DNA from: Hymenobacter glacieicola
Lineage (GTDB): Bacteria; Bacteroidota; Bacteroidia; Cytophagales; Hymenobacteraceae
Assembly: GCF_014640315.1 (NCBI RefSeq)
Contig: NZ_BMGS01000012.1
Coordinates: forward strand, 46,376-110,375
Direction of reading: 5' to 3'
DNA length: 64,000 bases
Shown here: positions 50,196 to 59,683 of the stretch, one piece after another
Layout: every line of letters begins with the position of its first letter
Numbering within the stretch: position 1 is the stretch's first letter
Made by a program: the position numbers and the translations under genes
The notes under the pieces: model-generated
Told to the model about the DNA's origin: nothing
Databases searched by the model: none
Seen by the model: the letters and a program-made list of their open reading frames with translations, nothing else

Positions 50196-52556
50196 TTAGT
50201 TGGTGCCGCCCGAGGTAGTGCCGTTTACCGGCTTCTGCTCCTTCTGCTGCAGGGCTGACTGCTGCTGCATGGGGTTGGGCTGGGCGCGCTGCTGCTGCTC
50301 GAACAGCTCGAAGCGGGAAGGCTGGGCGCGCTGGGGCCAAGCGTTGTTCGAGAGGTCGGTGTCGGCGGTTTGCAGAAAGGGGTCCAGCACGAAGCTCACG
50401 ACCGGCTTTTCGGTAATGAACACCTTGGTAACCTCGGCGTTGTTTCTGCGCCAGATTTCGGCCGGAATGTTTATGATTTCCTGCTTGCCGTCCTCGTAAG
50501 TCATCTGCACGATAATCGGCATGGTCAGGCCGCCCTTGTTTTTCAGGCTTACCTCGTAGAAATGCAGGCCGCCGTTCAGGCGCTGCTGCTGCTCGGGGCT
50601 CAGGCCCTTTACTAGCTGCTGGTAGCGCTGCTTGTCGGCCTCGGTAGTGGCTAGCGGGTCGTAGCTGTTGTAGAAGTCCTTCAGCTCCGGCTTGTCGTCG
50701 ACCAGCGTCTTCTTGATGTCCTGCAGGTTGCGCTGCTGCGAAATGCTCTGGGGCGCTTTGTTGATCATTTCGCGCTTGCGGGCATTTTCAATTTCCGGGT
50801 TCTTGGAGTCCACCGTGTACCACTTCACGCCCTCAATGGCCAGGTCCGTCTTGTCCACGGTATAGAACCAGCCGCGCCAGAACCAGTCCAGGTCCACGCC
50901 CGAGGCATCTTCCATGGTCCGGAAGAAGTCGGCGGGGGTGGGGTGCTTGTAAGCCCAGCGGGTCGCGTATTCCTTGAAGGCGTAGTCGAAGAGTTGGCGG
51001 CCCATGATGGTTTCGCGCAGAATGTTCAGGCCGGTAGCGGGCTTGCCGTAGGCGTTGTTACCGAACTGCAGCACCGATTCCGAGTTGGTCATGATGGGCG
51101 TCTGCAGGCTCTTGTCGGTTTGCATGTAGGCCACGATGTTGGCCGGCTCGCCGCGCTTCGAGGGGTAGTTTCGCTCCCATTCCTGCTCCGTGAGGTACTG
51201 CACAAAGGTGTTCAGGCCCTCGTCCATCCACGTCCACTGGCGCTCATCGGAGTTCACAATCATGGGGAAGAAGTTGTGGCCTACCTCGTGGATAATCACC
51301 GAAATCATGCCGTACTTCCGGTCCGCCGAGTAGGTGCCGTCCTTCTCGGGGCGGCCCCCGTTAAAGCAGATCATGGGGTACTCCATGCCACCTACCGGGC
51401 CGTGCACCGATATAGCCACCGGGTAGGCGTAAGGAATCGTGAACTTCGAGTAGGTTTTGATGGTGTGGGCCACCACCTCCGTGGAGTACTTGCCCCAGAG
51501 CGGGTTGCCTTCCTTGGGGTAGTAGCTCATGCACATGACGGGCGTGCCGTTCTGCTTGATACCCATGGCATCCCAGATAAACTTGCGCGAGGAAGCCCAG
51601 GCGAAGTCGCGCACGTTTTTGGCGGCGTAGGTCCAGGTTTTGGTGCCTTTGGCACGCTTCTGCTCGGCCTGCTCCGCCTCCAGCGGCGACACAATTAGGA
51701 CGGGCTTAGTTGAGTTCTTGGCTTTTTCGAGGCGCTGGCGCTGGGCCGAGGACAGTACGTCGTTGGGGTTCTGCAGCGTGCCGGTGGCGCCCACTACGTG
51801 GTCGGCGGGGGCCGTGATGCTCACGCGGTAGTCGCCGAAGGGTAGGGCAAACTCGCCGTTGCCCAGAAACTGCTTGTGCTGCCAGCCCTGGTTGTCAGAG
51901 TACACCGCCATGCGGGGGTAGAACTGGGCAATTTCGTAGAGGTAGTTTTTGTCCTCCGGAAAATACTCGTAGCCCGAGCGCTGCGTGATTTTGGTTTGGT
52001 CGTTGATGTTGTAGGCCCACTTGATGCTGAAGGTTACGGCTTGCCGCGGCCGCAGGGGCGTCGGCAAATCCACGCGCATCATGGTGTGGTTAATGACGTA
52101 GGGCAGGGCCTTGCCGCCCTTCAGCTTTACTTCCGCAATCTTGAAACCACCGTCAAACTCGCTGCGCTGCAGGTAGTCCAGGGCCTGAAACGACATACGC
52201 GGCTGAATCTGGCCCACCTCGGTAGCCGTGGTAATGGAGTTTTTGTCCATTATGTTCTGGTCGAGCTGCACCCACAGGTAGGTCAGCACGTCGGGCGAGA
52301 GGTTGGTGTAGGTGATGTCCTCGTCGCCGGAAATCGACTGGTTCGTGTCGTCCAGCTTGACCCGGATGTTGTAGTCGGCGCGCTGCTGCCAGTACTCGTT
52401 GCCGGGCGCGCCCGAGGCTGTGCGGTAGGTATTGGGGGTAGGCAGCAGGGTTTCCAGCTGGGCAAATTTATCGGTGCCGGAGTTGGTGGACTGGGCCGCC
52501 GCCGGCAAGGCCAGCAGCGCCACCAGCCCAGCGGCCAGCAGAGTAGGTTTCAGCAT
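50196..52556 (-). CDS. M1-family metallopeptidase, exported
   Basis: A 786-residue zinc aminopeptidase with a signal peptide ('LLAAGLVALLALPAAAQ'). It has the GAMEN-like 'GGMEYP' at ~389-394, the zinc motif HEVGH at 423-427 and the third ligand Glu446 in 'WMDEGLN'. N-terminal beta domain ~35-260. The last ~30 residues are Gln-rich ('QQQRAQPNPMQQQSAL'). It removes N-terminal residues from peptides in the periplasm or outside. No T9SS sorting domain is seen. It is a single-gene unit. Confidence 0.93.
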   Translation of the reverse strand: MLKPTLLAAGLVALLALPAAAQSTNSGTDKFAQLETLLPTPNTYRTASGAPGNEYWQQRADYNIRVKLDDTNQSISGDEDITYTNLSPDVLTYLWVQLDQNIMDKNSITTATEVGQIQPRMSFQALDYLQRSEFDGGFKIAEVKLKGGKALPYVINHTMMRVDLPTPLRPRQAVTFSIKWAYNINDQTKITQRSGYEYFPEDKNYLYEIAQFYPRMAVYSDNQGWQHKQFLGNGEFALPFGDYRVSITAPADHVVGATGTLQNPNDVLSSAQRQRLEKAKNSTKPVLIVSPLEAEQAEQKRAKGTKTWTYAAKNVRDFAWASSRKFIWDAMGIKQNGTPVMCMSYYPKEGNPLWGKYSTEVVAHTIKTYSKFTIPYAYPVAISVHGPVGGMEYPMICFNGGRPEKDGTYSADRKYGMISVIIHEVGHNFFPMIVNSDERQWTWMDEGLNTFVQYLTEQEWERNYPSKRGEPANIVAYMQTDKSLQTPIMTNSESVLQFGNNAYGKPATGLNILRETIMGRQLFDYAFKEYATRWAYKHPTPADFFRTMEDASGVDLDWFWRGWFYTVDKTDLAIEGVKWYTVDSKNPEIENARKREMINKAPQSISQQRNLQDIKKTLVDDKPELKDFYNSYDPLATTEADKQRYQQLVKGLSPEQQQRLNGGLHFYEVSLKNKGGLTMPIIVQMTYEDGKQEIINIPAEIWRRNNAEVTKVFITEKPVVSFVLDPFLQTADTDLSNNAWPQRAQPSRFELFEQQQRAQPNPMQQQSALQQKEQKPVNGTTSGGTN

Positions 52557-52896
52557 AGGTAAAAGGAAAAAGGGGCAAATCAGGGTGAAATAACGGGGTC
52601 AAAAATCGGCCCCCGCCGCGTGCGGCGAAAGACGCAAACCACCCCGCCACGTTGCACGGAAAATGAAACAATAAGGTGGGAAGGTGAGTGGTAAAGCGGT
52701 GAAATAATGGAAAGGTGAACGGTGAAATAGTGAGTAGTAAGCTAAAAAAGTCTGTCATCCTGAGCAGAGCGAAGGGGACCATATCACGCCAGAGCGAGTT
52801 GGTGGTACGCTTGTCGTTTCTGCGTGATAAGGTCCTTCGCAAGCTCAAGATGACAGACTTCTTTAACTCACTGCTGCTTATCATTTCACCACCTCC
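52557..52896. other. Non-coding gap holding a 170-base foldback repeat
   Basis: A 340-base gap; besides the repeat at 52721-52890 it holds A-rich short copies of 'ggtgaaata' and 'ggtgagtggt'. No coding potential seen. Confidence 0.6.
52721..52890. repeat. 69-base imperfect inverted repeat (foldback)
   Basis: Arms 52721-52789 and 52822-52890 pair at most positions (e.g. gtctgtcatc/gatgacagac and the ends ggtgaaat/atttcacc); a 32-base loop. Confidence 0.88.
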
Positions 52897-53502
52897 CTAT
52901 TTCACCAATAAAGTCAGCGCGATGCCCAGGGCGGCTCCGCTTGTCACCAGCAGCCAGTCGCGGCGGGCGACGTTAAGCACGCGCAGGAGGAGTAGCCCCA
53001 CCAGCAGAATGATGGCAACAATCAGCAGCTGGCCCAGCTCTACCCCGATATTGAAGCTCAGCAGCTCCAGTATCGGCTGGCTTTGCTGGCCGAGTAGTTC
53101 GCGCAGGTAGCTGGAGAAGCCCAGGCCATGAATCAGGCCGAACAGGGCCGCCAGCAGGTTGGGCAAGGTCAGCAGCAGGGGGGTAGGGTCCCGGCGGGTC
53201 GGTGGCCGGGAGGCGGGGCGGCCGGCCCGAACCAGGTTCAGCAGGCAGGTCAGCACAATCGTGATGGGAATCAACAGCTCAATCAGCTCGGGTGAGTAGC
53301 GTACCACGTTCAGCGTAGCCAGGGCCAGCGTGATGGAGTGGCCCACCGTGAAGCTGGTGACCAGGGCCACTACCCGCCGCCAGTCCTGCAGCACGTAGGG
53401 CGCGCAGAGGGCCAGCAGGAACACGAGGTGGTCGTAGGCCTGCAGGTTGAAGATGTGGTGAAACCCAAGCTGCAGGTAGGTAGTGAAGACAGAGGACGAC
53501 AT
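52897..53502 (-). CDS. HupE/UreJ-like membrane protein
   Basis: A 201-residue integral membrane protein with six or so segments. It opens 'YLQLGFHHIFNLQAYDHLVF' and has 'VTSFTVGHSITLALATLNVV' and 'FGLIHGLGFSSYLRELL', all with conserved His/Gly typical of HupE/UreJ_2 proteins, thought to move nickel or cobalt or to act as hydrogenase/urease accessories. No hydrogenase or urease gene lies nearby. Monocistronic. Confidence 0.87.
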   Translation of the reverse strand: MSSSVFTTYLQLGFHHIFNLQAYDHLVFLLALCAPYVLQDWRRVVALVTSFTVGHSITLALATLNVVRYSPELIELLIPITIVLTCLLNLVRAGRPASRPPTRRDPTPLLLTLPNLLAALFGLIHGLGFSSYLRELLGQQSQPILELLSFNIGVELGQLLIVAIILLVGLLLLRVLNVARRDWLLVTSGAALGIALTLLVK

Positions 53503-53633
53503 CGGGCAAATCTAGCAGATAGATGAATAGAGGAAAGGACGGATAAAGCCGGGCTGGCTGCGGGTCACCAAGTCAGTGCGCACGGCACGGCAGAGGCAAT
53601 GCACAGTAGTTAAGCCGGCCGCTTACCACACAA

Positions 53634-53665
53634 AAAAGCCCTGCCGAAGATTCGGCAGGGCTTTT
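53634..53665. terminator. Terminator of the T9SS cargo gene
   Basis: A perfect 15-base stem with a 2-base spacer (53634-53648 with 53651-53665), T-rich end on both sides. Confidence 0.9.
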
Positions 53666-53684
53666 GGTCGCCTTTCGAGAAAGG

Positions 53685-56600
53685 CTACTCCTTCACAATG
53701 CGGCGAACATCGAGGCCACCTTCGGTGCGGGCGCGTAGCATGTACACGCCGCTAGGTAGCTGGCTCAGGTCCAGCGCTTGGTCTGGGCGGCCGGCGGGCA
53801 CCGTGAGGGTGCGTACGGGCTGGCCCACCGCGTTGAACACCGTCAGCTCAACGGCCTTGGTGTAACCCTGCAGCTTCAGGGTGAGGCGGCCGTCGGGGGT
53901 AGGGTTGGGGTAAATAGTCAGCGAGGAACCAGCCAGCGGCTTCTGGCTGGTCGTAATTACCAGCGGCTGCGAGGCCAGCGAGGCGCATCCTTGCGCCGAG
54001 GTAGTTACCACGGTGTAAGTGCCATACTGCGCGGCCGCGCTTACTACGTAGGTCTGGTTGGTAGCACCGGGAATAGCCGTGCCGTTCAGGTACCACTGGT
54101 TGCCCGCGGTGGCGCTGCTGGTCAGGGTAGTGGTGGTGCCACTGTAGGCGACCGTCACCGTGGGGCGGGCCGGGGTAGCGTTGATGGTTACCGTGGTGGT
54201 AGCCGTTACGGCCGAGCAGGCGCCACTGGCGGCCACCGTGTTGGTTACGGTGTACGTGCCCGGGGTGCTGGCGGTCAGGTTAATCGTGCCCGTAGCTGCA
54301 TCAATGCTCAGGCCTGCCGTAGAGGAGAACGTGCCCGCCGAGGCGCCGCTGGCCAGTACGGGGGCCGGGTTGGTTGCGCCCGAAGTACAGTAGCTGGCAG
54401 CGGGGTAGCTGAAGCTGGCAACCGCCGGCGCGGTGATGGTGACGGTAGCCGTGGCCGTAGCCGCGGCGCAGCCGCCGGCCGCCGCTACCGTATTCGTGAT
54501 GGTGTAGGTACCCGGGGTGCTGGTGCCGGGCGTAATAGCGCCGGTAGCAGCGTCCAGGGTAAGTCCGGCCGTGCTGGTAAAGGCCCCGGCGGAAGCACCG
54601 GTAGCCAACGTTGGTGCCACCGTGCCGGTAGCCGACGTGCAGAACGAGGTGCTAGCGTAGTTAAAGCCCGCCGCGGCGGGGGCCGTAATGGTCACTTGGA
54701 AGGTAGCGCTGGAGGGGCAGGTGCCGCCTACCGAGTTGGTTACAGTGTAGGTGCCGGGCGTGCTGGTCGAAAGGTTGATGGCACCCGTAGTGGCATCTAC
54801 GGCCAGTCCGGTGGTGCTGCTGAACGTGCCGGCCGTGGCCCCCGCTGCCAAAGTAGGCGTGGGGTTAGCCGTGCCCGAGGTGCAGTAGCTGGTGCTGGCG
54901 TAGCTGAAGCCCGCGCTGGTGGCCGGATTCACCGTCACCTGCAAGGGAGCCGAAGTAGACGAGCAGCCGCTGGTATTGCTAACCGTTACCGAGTACGAGG
55001 CGCTGGACGTAACCGTGGCGGTGTAGGTAGCAGAGGTAGCGCCAGCAATGGGCTGGCCGTTCCGCAGAAACTGGTAGAACAAAGTGCCCGTACCCGTCGG
55101 GGCCGTGAGCGTAAGCGTGCCCGAGCCGCAGAACGTAGTAGCCGAAGTGGCCGTCAGGGTAGCATCGGGAGCCGGAATTACGGTTACCGTAACGGGCTGG
55201 GAAAATACCGTCCGCCCGTCGCTGGTCAGCAGCACGGCCCGGAAGGTGGAGGTTTGGGTGCTGGTAAAGGCCAGGGTAGGGGAGGTGTTTGTGCCGGGCA
55301 CGGCCTGGAAGCCTGCGCCGGTATTCACCTGGTAGCCCTGAATAGTGCCGCTGTAATTCGACAGGGTAAGGGTGCCCGAAATGCCGGGGCAGCCGCTGGC
55401 CACGCTGGTGCTTAGCACACCCCCTTCCTGCTGGCTGTTAGCCAAGGCAAAGTATTCCTGGCCGCTGGTCAGGTCTATGGTCGAGAACAAGCCGGTGGTA
55501 GGGGTAGTGGCCGGAGCGCCGCCCCGCGACACGTACTGGCCGGCCGGAGCCGCCGCCTGCGCCACTACCGCCGAGGATAAGTTGCCAATAACATCATCGG
55601 CGCCGTAGCTAAGCTGCACGGAAGCCGTAGTCGGGAGCGGACCCTGCACGCGGGCGTAACGGACGGAATTGACGAAGGTGAGCGGGCTGCTCAGCGTCGG
55701 GGTAGGAGTACCGCGGATAATCGTGGCCGTGAAGGTTTGCACGCCGGAAGTGGTCAGGCCGCTGAGTACGACCGGGCGCCACGCCGTAGCATCACCCACG
55801 GCAAAAGTGCGCGAGGCGGGACTGGTGCTGTTGACTTGCACTGCCAGAGGACCCTGCACGTAGCTAGTCTCCGAGCCCGTAGGCGGAGCAATGGCTTGCA
55901 GGGTCAGCAGGTTGGCTTCCGAGGTAACTAGCTTGCCGTTGGTAAGCACCAGGTTGCCGCTTACCGTCAGCGGCGCGTTCAGGGTCAGGCCCGCGGCGTT
56001 GTTGAGCGTAAGCGCCGAAACCGAGGAGAAAGTGCCCGAGCCGCCTAGGGTTTGGGGCGTGGTGCCCGTGAAGGCCAGCCGTCCGGATGAGGCGGTAAGG
56101 GTGCCGTTGTTGGTAATGCTTGGCCCCGTCAAGGTGAGTTCCAGCACGCTAACGTCCAAGGTAGTGCCTGAGTTGATGGTTACCGGGCCGTACACCGTGG
56201 TAGGAGCCCCAAGGGTAACCGTTTTGGCAGTAGTCGTATTATCGATGACCAGGCCTGGCACGTTACCCCCAATTCTGAAATTGAAGTTGGTATCCGTGGC
56301 GCCCGAGCCTACCTGCAGCGTACCACCCGTATAGTTCATCGTACCCAGCACAACGTAGTCGTTGGTGGGGGGAGAAGCCCGGTTGCGGTTTACCAGGATG
56401 ATGGTGCCGCCCGAAATATTCTGCACGTTGGCCGCGTCGTTGCTGAGCAAGCCAAAAGAGGCAGAAGCGCTGGTCGACGGCGTCTGGGTCATCACGCTAA
56501 TCGTGCCGCCGCTCTGGGTAAAGGTAATGGGAGCCGAAGCGACGGCGTTCAGGCGGCCGGCCACGTTCAGGGCCCCGCCCTCTACGGTAAGCGCGGCCCC

Positions 56601-57446
56601 GCTGCCGAAGCCCAGGGAGTTGCCCATGCCGGAACCAATGGTGTAAGTGCCCGCCGATACGCGCAACAATCCGTTGTTGGTAGGGGAGCCTCCTTGCCCT
56701 GCTACCGTGAAGTTGGGGTTGTTAAGCCAAATGCCCCCGGTGGCAGGAATAACGTAGGAAACGGTTTGAAAGACCTTGTTAGTGAGCGTAGCCGTGCCCG
56801 TTAGCTTCAGAATGCCCGTCATGTAGTCGACGGCTGGCGAGCCGGTCCGCGTCAGCAGAAACCCCGAACTCGTGGTGGCCGTGCCGGCCGCGCCCTGCAC
56901 CAGCAGCGTTGGCAAGTCTAGGCTGACCACATCGGTAGCGGCTGCCTTGCCCAGGGAAAGGCTCTGCAGATCCGTGGTGCCCGTGCCGCTGAAGCTGGCG
57001 TCGCCGCCGCCCGTAAACCGCAGCTCCGAGCCCACCGTGCCCGTGCCAGCTGGGTTGCTTAAGTCCAGCGTGCCATTGTTGGTTACGCTGCCAGCTACCA
57101 GCAACTGGTAGGCGGTAGTAGCCGAGGTGAGCAGGGAGCCGCCAGTAGCCACTGTCAGGGCGGCGCAGGCGGCATTCACGTCTAGCGTTACCGTGGCCCC
57201 GCCCACGACGGTTACGTTGTCGGCCGCGGTAGGCACTACGCCACCCGACCAAGTAGCCGGGTCGCTCCAGTTGCCGCCCGTAGCGGTAGAGCTAATGGCC
57301 GCCTGCGGGGTTGTGGGCCGGTACTGCGTGCCAACTGCGGCCGGAACAGTCCGCTTTTGCGCCACTGCTTCCGTAAAAGACAGCAGCCCCAGCAACGCCA
57401 CGGCAAGTGGCCGGCCGAGGCTGGTCATGGTAGTTGTTCGCATCAT
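53685..57446 (-). CDS. T9SS type A sorting-domain surface protein with tandem Ig-like repeats
   Basis: A 1253-residue secreted protein with a signal peptide (ending 'FTEAVAQ'). Residues ~50-600 are Ser/Thr/Gly-rich beta-helix or filamentous-type repeats ('NWSDPATWSGGVVPTAAD', 'NNGTLDLSN', 'TITVTGG'-like). Then Ig-like units and three close tandem ~83-residue repeats at ~840-921, 922-1005 and 1006-1088, each with 'YxxxSYCTSxxxNPxPxLAxG' and 'TPGTYTVTNT'. An Ig-like unit follows (1089-1166), and the last 87 residues are a T9SS CTD ('TIYPNPTPDGRLTL' and 'LPSGVYMLRARTEGGLDVRR'). Two adjacent ATGs could start it. Probably attached to the cell surface; role unknown (adhesin or shell). Confidence 0.9.
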   Translation of the reverse strand: MMRTTTMTSLGRPLAVALLGLLSFTEAVAQKRTVPAAVGTQYRPTTPQAAISSTATGGNWSDPATWSGGVVPTAADNVTVVGGATVTLDVNAACAALTVATGGSLLTSATTAYQLLVAGSVTNNGTLDLSNPAGTGTVGSELRFTGGGDASFSGTGTTDLQSLSLGKAAATDVVSLDLPTLLVQGAAGTATTSSGFLLTRTGSPAVDYMTGILKLTGTATLTNKVFQTVSYVIPATGGIWLNNPNFTVAGQGGSPTNNGLLRVSAGTYTIGSGMGNSLGFGSGAALTVEGGALNVAGRLNAVASAPITFTQSGGTISVMTQTPSTSASASFGLLSNDAANVQNISGGTIILVNRNRASPPTNDYVVLGTMNYTGGTLQVGSGATDTNFNFRIGGNVPGLVIDNTTTAKTVTLGAPTTVYGPVTINSGTTLDVSVLELTLTGPSITNNGTLTASSGRLAFTGTTPQTLGGSGTFSSVSALTLNNAAGLTLNAPLTVSGNLVLTNGKLVTSEANLLTLQAIAPPTGSETSYVQGPLAVQVNSTSPASRTFAVGDATAWRPVVLSGLTTSGVQTFTATIIRGTPTPTLSSPLTFVNSVRYARVQGPLPTTASVQLSYGADDVIGNLSSAVVAQAAAPAGQYVSRGGAPATTPTTGLFSTIDLTSGQEYFALANSQQEGGVLSTSVASGCPGISGTLTLSNYSGTIQGYQVNTGAGFQAVPGTNTSPTLAFTSTQTSTFRAVLLTSDGRTVFSQPVTVTVIPAPDATLTATSATTFCGSGTLTLTAPTGTGTLFYQFLRNGQPIAGATSATYTATVTSSASYSVTVSNTSGCSSTSAPLQVTVNPATSAGFSYASTSYCTSGTANPTPTLAAGATAGTFSSTTGLAVDATTGAINLSTSTPGTYTVTNSVGGTCPSSATFQVTITAPAAAGFNYASTSFCTSATGTVAPTLATGASAGAFTSTAGLTLDAATGAITPGTSTPGTYTITNTVAAAGGCAAATATATVTITAPAVASFSYPAASYCTSGATNPAPVLASGASAGTFSSTAGLSIDAATGTINLTASTPGTYTVTNTVAASGACSAVTATTTVTINATPARPTVTVAYSGTTTTLTSSATAGNQWYLNGTAIPGATNQTYVVSAAAQYGTYTVVTTSAQGCASLASQPLVITTSQKPLAGSSLTIYPNPTPDGRLTLKLQGYTKAVELTVFNAVGQPVRTLTVPAGRPDQALDLSQLPSGVYMLRARTEGGLDVRRIVKE

Positions 57447-57785
57447 AAGGATGGAAGTAAGGGTGGAAACGATAGAAGAAAGGAAAAGGAATGTAACGAA
57501 GTTAGAAGCTCAGGCCAGGCTGAGAAAGGGCTATCAATAAGGATGACTAAGGGTTGCTCCAGGAAAAAACAACGTTATACTTTTTCCGGATACTATTGAT
57601 CTAAAGGTATTGAAAAAGACCCGTGCGCCTAGCGTATTTACCCGAAAAAACAGCATTCATTCATAAAGCATTAGAATGCAGAAACCTCGCTGGCAAGCTA
57701 CCAACGAGGTTCTGCATGCACCAGTACACAACCCGGCGTGAGCTAGCCTTGTCTGGTGCCTAGTTTTTCCTGCTGCTAATACTGC
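57447..57785. other. AT-rich non-coding gap with a hairpin
   Basis: A 339-base gap upstream of the cargo gene and downstream of the lipoprotein gene. It contains an inverted repeat 57678-57689 with 57705-57715 (one base offset), perhaps a terminator for the lipoprotein gene without a T run. Confidence 0.5.
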
Positions 57786-58799
57786 TTAAAAAGCTGCTCT
57801 TACGATGGAGAAGCGGGGCGAGGTGCTTTGGAAGGGATAGAGCACGTAGGCATCCGATTGGTTGCGCCGCGTGATGGTAGTCGGGCTAACGGCCCCCGTA
57901 GCAAAGCTGCCGGCGGCCGTGGCCGTAGCCCAGGCGTCGGTGCTGGTTAGCCGAAACACGATGCTTTGGCTGCCCGCCACCAGCAGCAGCGTTTGCGGAT
58001 TGAGCAGCAGCAGTCCATCGGCCCCTACCAAACTTTGGGCGCTGGTCACGCGCGAAAAGCTACCGGGGTTGCTCAGCGGCACCTTAAACAAGGTGCCGTC
58101 GTTGGATTTGGCCACCAGCAAGTACCCGTCGGGGTGGAACACAATGCCATTGAGGCCAAAGCCCGTACCACCACTGAGTTGCGCATTTTCCAGAAAAACG
58201 GAGGCGACCCCCTGGGCGTCTACTTTGTAGATAATGGGCGAAAGGCTGTCGGTAATGTAAGCATTGCCCTGCCCGTCCACGGCTATGTCGTTGGCAAAAT
58301 GGTTGGCTCCCGGCCGCAGGGCGCCCAGGTCAGTGTAGGAAATCAGGCTGCCGTTGTTGGCGTTATACACGGCCAGGGCCGCCAGCCTGCGCAGGGTAGC
58401 GGCCCTGGAGCGGGTGGGGTTGGCCCCGTTGTCCGATACGGCCACCAGCAGGCGCTGCCGGCCCGCGTCCAGGTTCAACCCAATGGTAGAAATCAGCCGC
58501 GCGTCATCCGCAAACAGCGTGTAGGTGCTGTCGTCGCGCACACTGCCGATTTGCCCTTTGGTGCGGGAGCTAACCAGAAACCGTTTGTTTGCCTCGTCAT
58601 ATTGAATGCCTTCGGGGTGCAAGCCGGCCTGGGCTACATTGATGCGGGCGGGTGCCGCCGGTTCGGCTACCATGTCATCATCGTCGTCATTGGAGCAACT
58701 GGCTAGGGCAGCCGTCAGCCCCACCGTTAAAGCAGCCAGGCGGATATACCGCGACAAAGGCAACCGTGCAGTTTCGGGAAAAGGGAAGGAGCAGCGCAT
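57786..58799 (-). CDS. SMP-30/gluconolactonase-like beta-propeller lipoprotein
   Basis: A 337-residue protein with lipobox 'AALASC' followed by a run of Asp ('SNDDDDDMV'), which often keeps lipoproteins at the surface or in the inner membrane. The mature domain is a six-bladed propeller of SMP-30/NHL type ('GLHPEGIQYDEANKRFLVSS', 'NDIAVDGQGNAYITDS', 'GLNGIVFHPDGYLLV'). Catalytic residues of lactonases are not clearly mapped, so enzyme activity is uncertain. Confidence 0.75.
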   Translation of the reverse strand: MRCSFPFPETARLPLSRYIRLAALTVGLTAALASCSNDDDDDMVAEPAAPARINVAQAGLHPEGIQYDEANKRFLVSSRTKGQIGSVRDDSTYTLFADDARLISTIGLNLDAGRQRLLVAVSDNGANPTRSRAATLRRLAALAVYNANNGSLISYTDLGALRPGANHFANDIAVDGQGNAYITDSLSPIIYKVDAQGVASVFLENAQLSGGTGFGLNGIVFHPDGYLLVAKSNDGTLFKVPLSNPGSFSRVTSAQSLVGADGLLLLNPQTLLLVAGSQSIVFRLTSTDAWATATAAGSFATGAVSPTTITRRNQSDAYVLYPFQSTSPRFSIVRAAF

Positions 58800-59040
58800 G
58801 TGAGTTAGATAAAGGTCAATAAATCAGGTAGCTACTCATACGCACTTTAGTGGAGATAAGCTAAACGATAGCCGAATTTGATTCCCGGTAGCCAGGAATG
58901 AAGTCAAGTGAAAAGGCCTGCTTACGCGGAGAACAATACGTGTTGCTACCAGGCTCTCATAATGAGATATTATCAAGAGCTTTGTATTAAAGGTATGTCG
59001 TTGCTACTTTGGCGAAGCGTAGAAATATTAAGTGCGAAGT
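58800..59040. promoter_or_regulatory. Divergent AT-rich region with a possible promoter for the gene at 59041
   Basis: TTTG at 58981-58984, a 20-base spacer, then TACTTTG at 59005-59011 (a one-base-short form of TAnnTTTG), 29 bases before the ATG. The region is more AT-rich than the window average. Confidence 0.4.
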
Positions 59041-59628
59041 ATGCTATTACCCTTATTCATTACGGCATTGATTAAAGCAAATGTGCCTATTGCAGCACCG
59101 CAACCCCCTTATTTTTCGCATAAGCCAGCCGGCAAAGTCGTGGTAACTGCTCTTTTATCGAGAAGCACAACTTGGCCCGACACGACTAAGCGTGCTGAAT
59201 CAAGTAGGGGTGTGGCTTTACCCAAAGTCAAGCAAACTTTTAAGCAGCAAATGCTGATGCATTATGCGACTAGCGACACTGCTCGGGCCATTATTAACCT
59301 GTTTGCGAAACGTCAGGGAGGTGGGGCCTTATGGGTGATTATGTCAGGCTTGTACACGGCTCGCGGCTTAGTTGCTGCTCAAGGAGCGTACCGCACAACC
59401 ATAAATGGAGTGGTAGTAGAGGAACGGGACGCTGATGTTACGCCTGTGGTATTGATAGGTAGTTTGGGTGCCGGATACGGAGTCAGCAAACTAGCCCGCT
59501 TCAGTAATGGGCGTCTGGAACAAACCTTACAAGATCATTCTCAAGGTAAACCCCTGCCAACGTGGATACGCCGTCGTTTAAAGCCTAAGTTCTTTGAGGC
59601 GCCCCGTCGAATGAATGAGCGCAGATAA
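59041..59628 (+). CDS. Unrecognised protein with one 'GKPLP' module
   Basis: A 195-residue protein of unknown family with a hydrophobic N terminus ('LLPLFITALI'). One module, about residues 77-185, starts 'SDTARAIINLFAKRQGGGAL', has a Gly-rich hydrophobic stretch ('TPVVLIGSLGAGYGVSKL') and ends 'QGKPLPTWIRRRLKPKFF'. The same module occurs twice in the next gene on this strand (59959-60894). Its DNA is more AT-rich than its neighbours. It is followed at 59684 by a decayed clpB 3' end. Start ATG 59041; a GTG at 59032 would add three residues. The function is unknown. Confidence 0.65.
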   Translation: MLLPLFITALIKANVPIAAPQPPYFSHKPAGKVVVTALLSRSTTWPDTTKRAESSRGVALPKVKQTFKQQMLMHYATSDTARAIINLFAKRQGGGALWVIMSGLYTARGLVAAQGAYRTTINGVVVEERDADVTPVVLIGSLGAGYGVSKLARFSNGRLEQTLQDHSQGKPLPTWIRRRLKPKFFEAPRRMNERR

Positions 59629-59640
59629 GTAGCTCAACAC

Positions 59641-59670
59641 AAGCCCCGCCAGCGCTAGCCAACGGGGCTT
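59641..59670. terminator. Possible terminator after the gene at 59041
   Basis: aagccccg (59641-59648) pairs with cggggctt (59663-59670), followed by TGTTAT; a 14-base loop. Confidence 0.55.
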
Positions 59671-59683
59671 TGTTATATCATTC

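Noticed and set aside
53778..55415. A 545-codon open frame on the plus strand
   Set aside because: Gly/Arg/Ala-rich low-complexity product of the strand opposite the T9SS cargo gene; a typical GC-rich shadow.
53685..57446. CRISPR-like or tandem DNA repeat array
   Set aside because: The repetition is at protein level in ~83-residue units with diverged DNA; no short regular spacers are present anywhere in the window.
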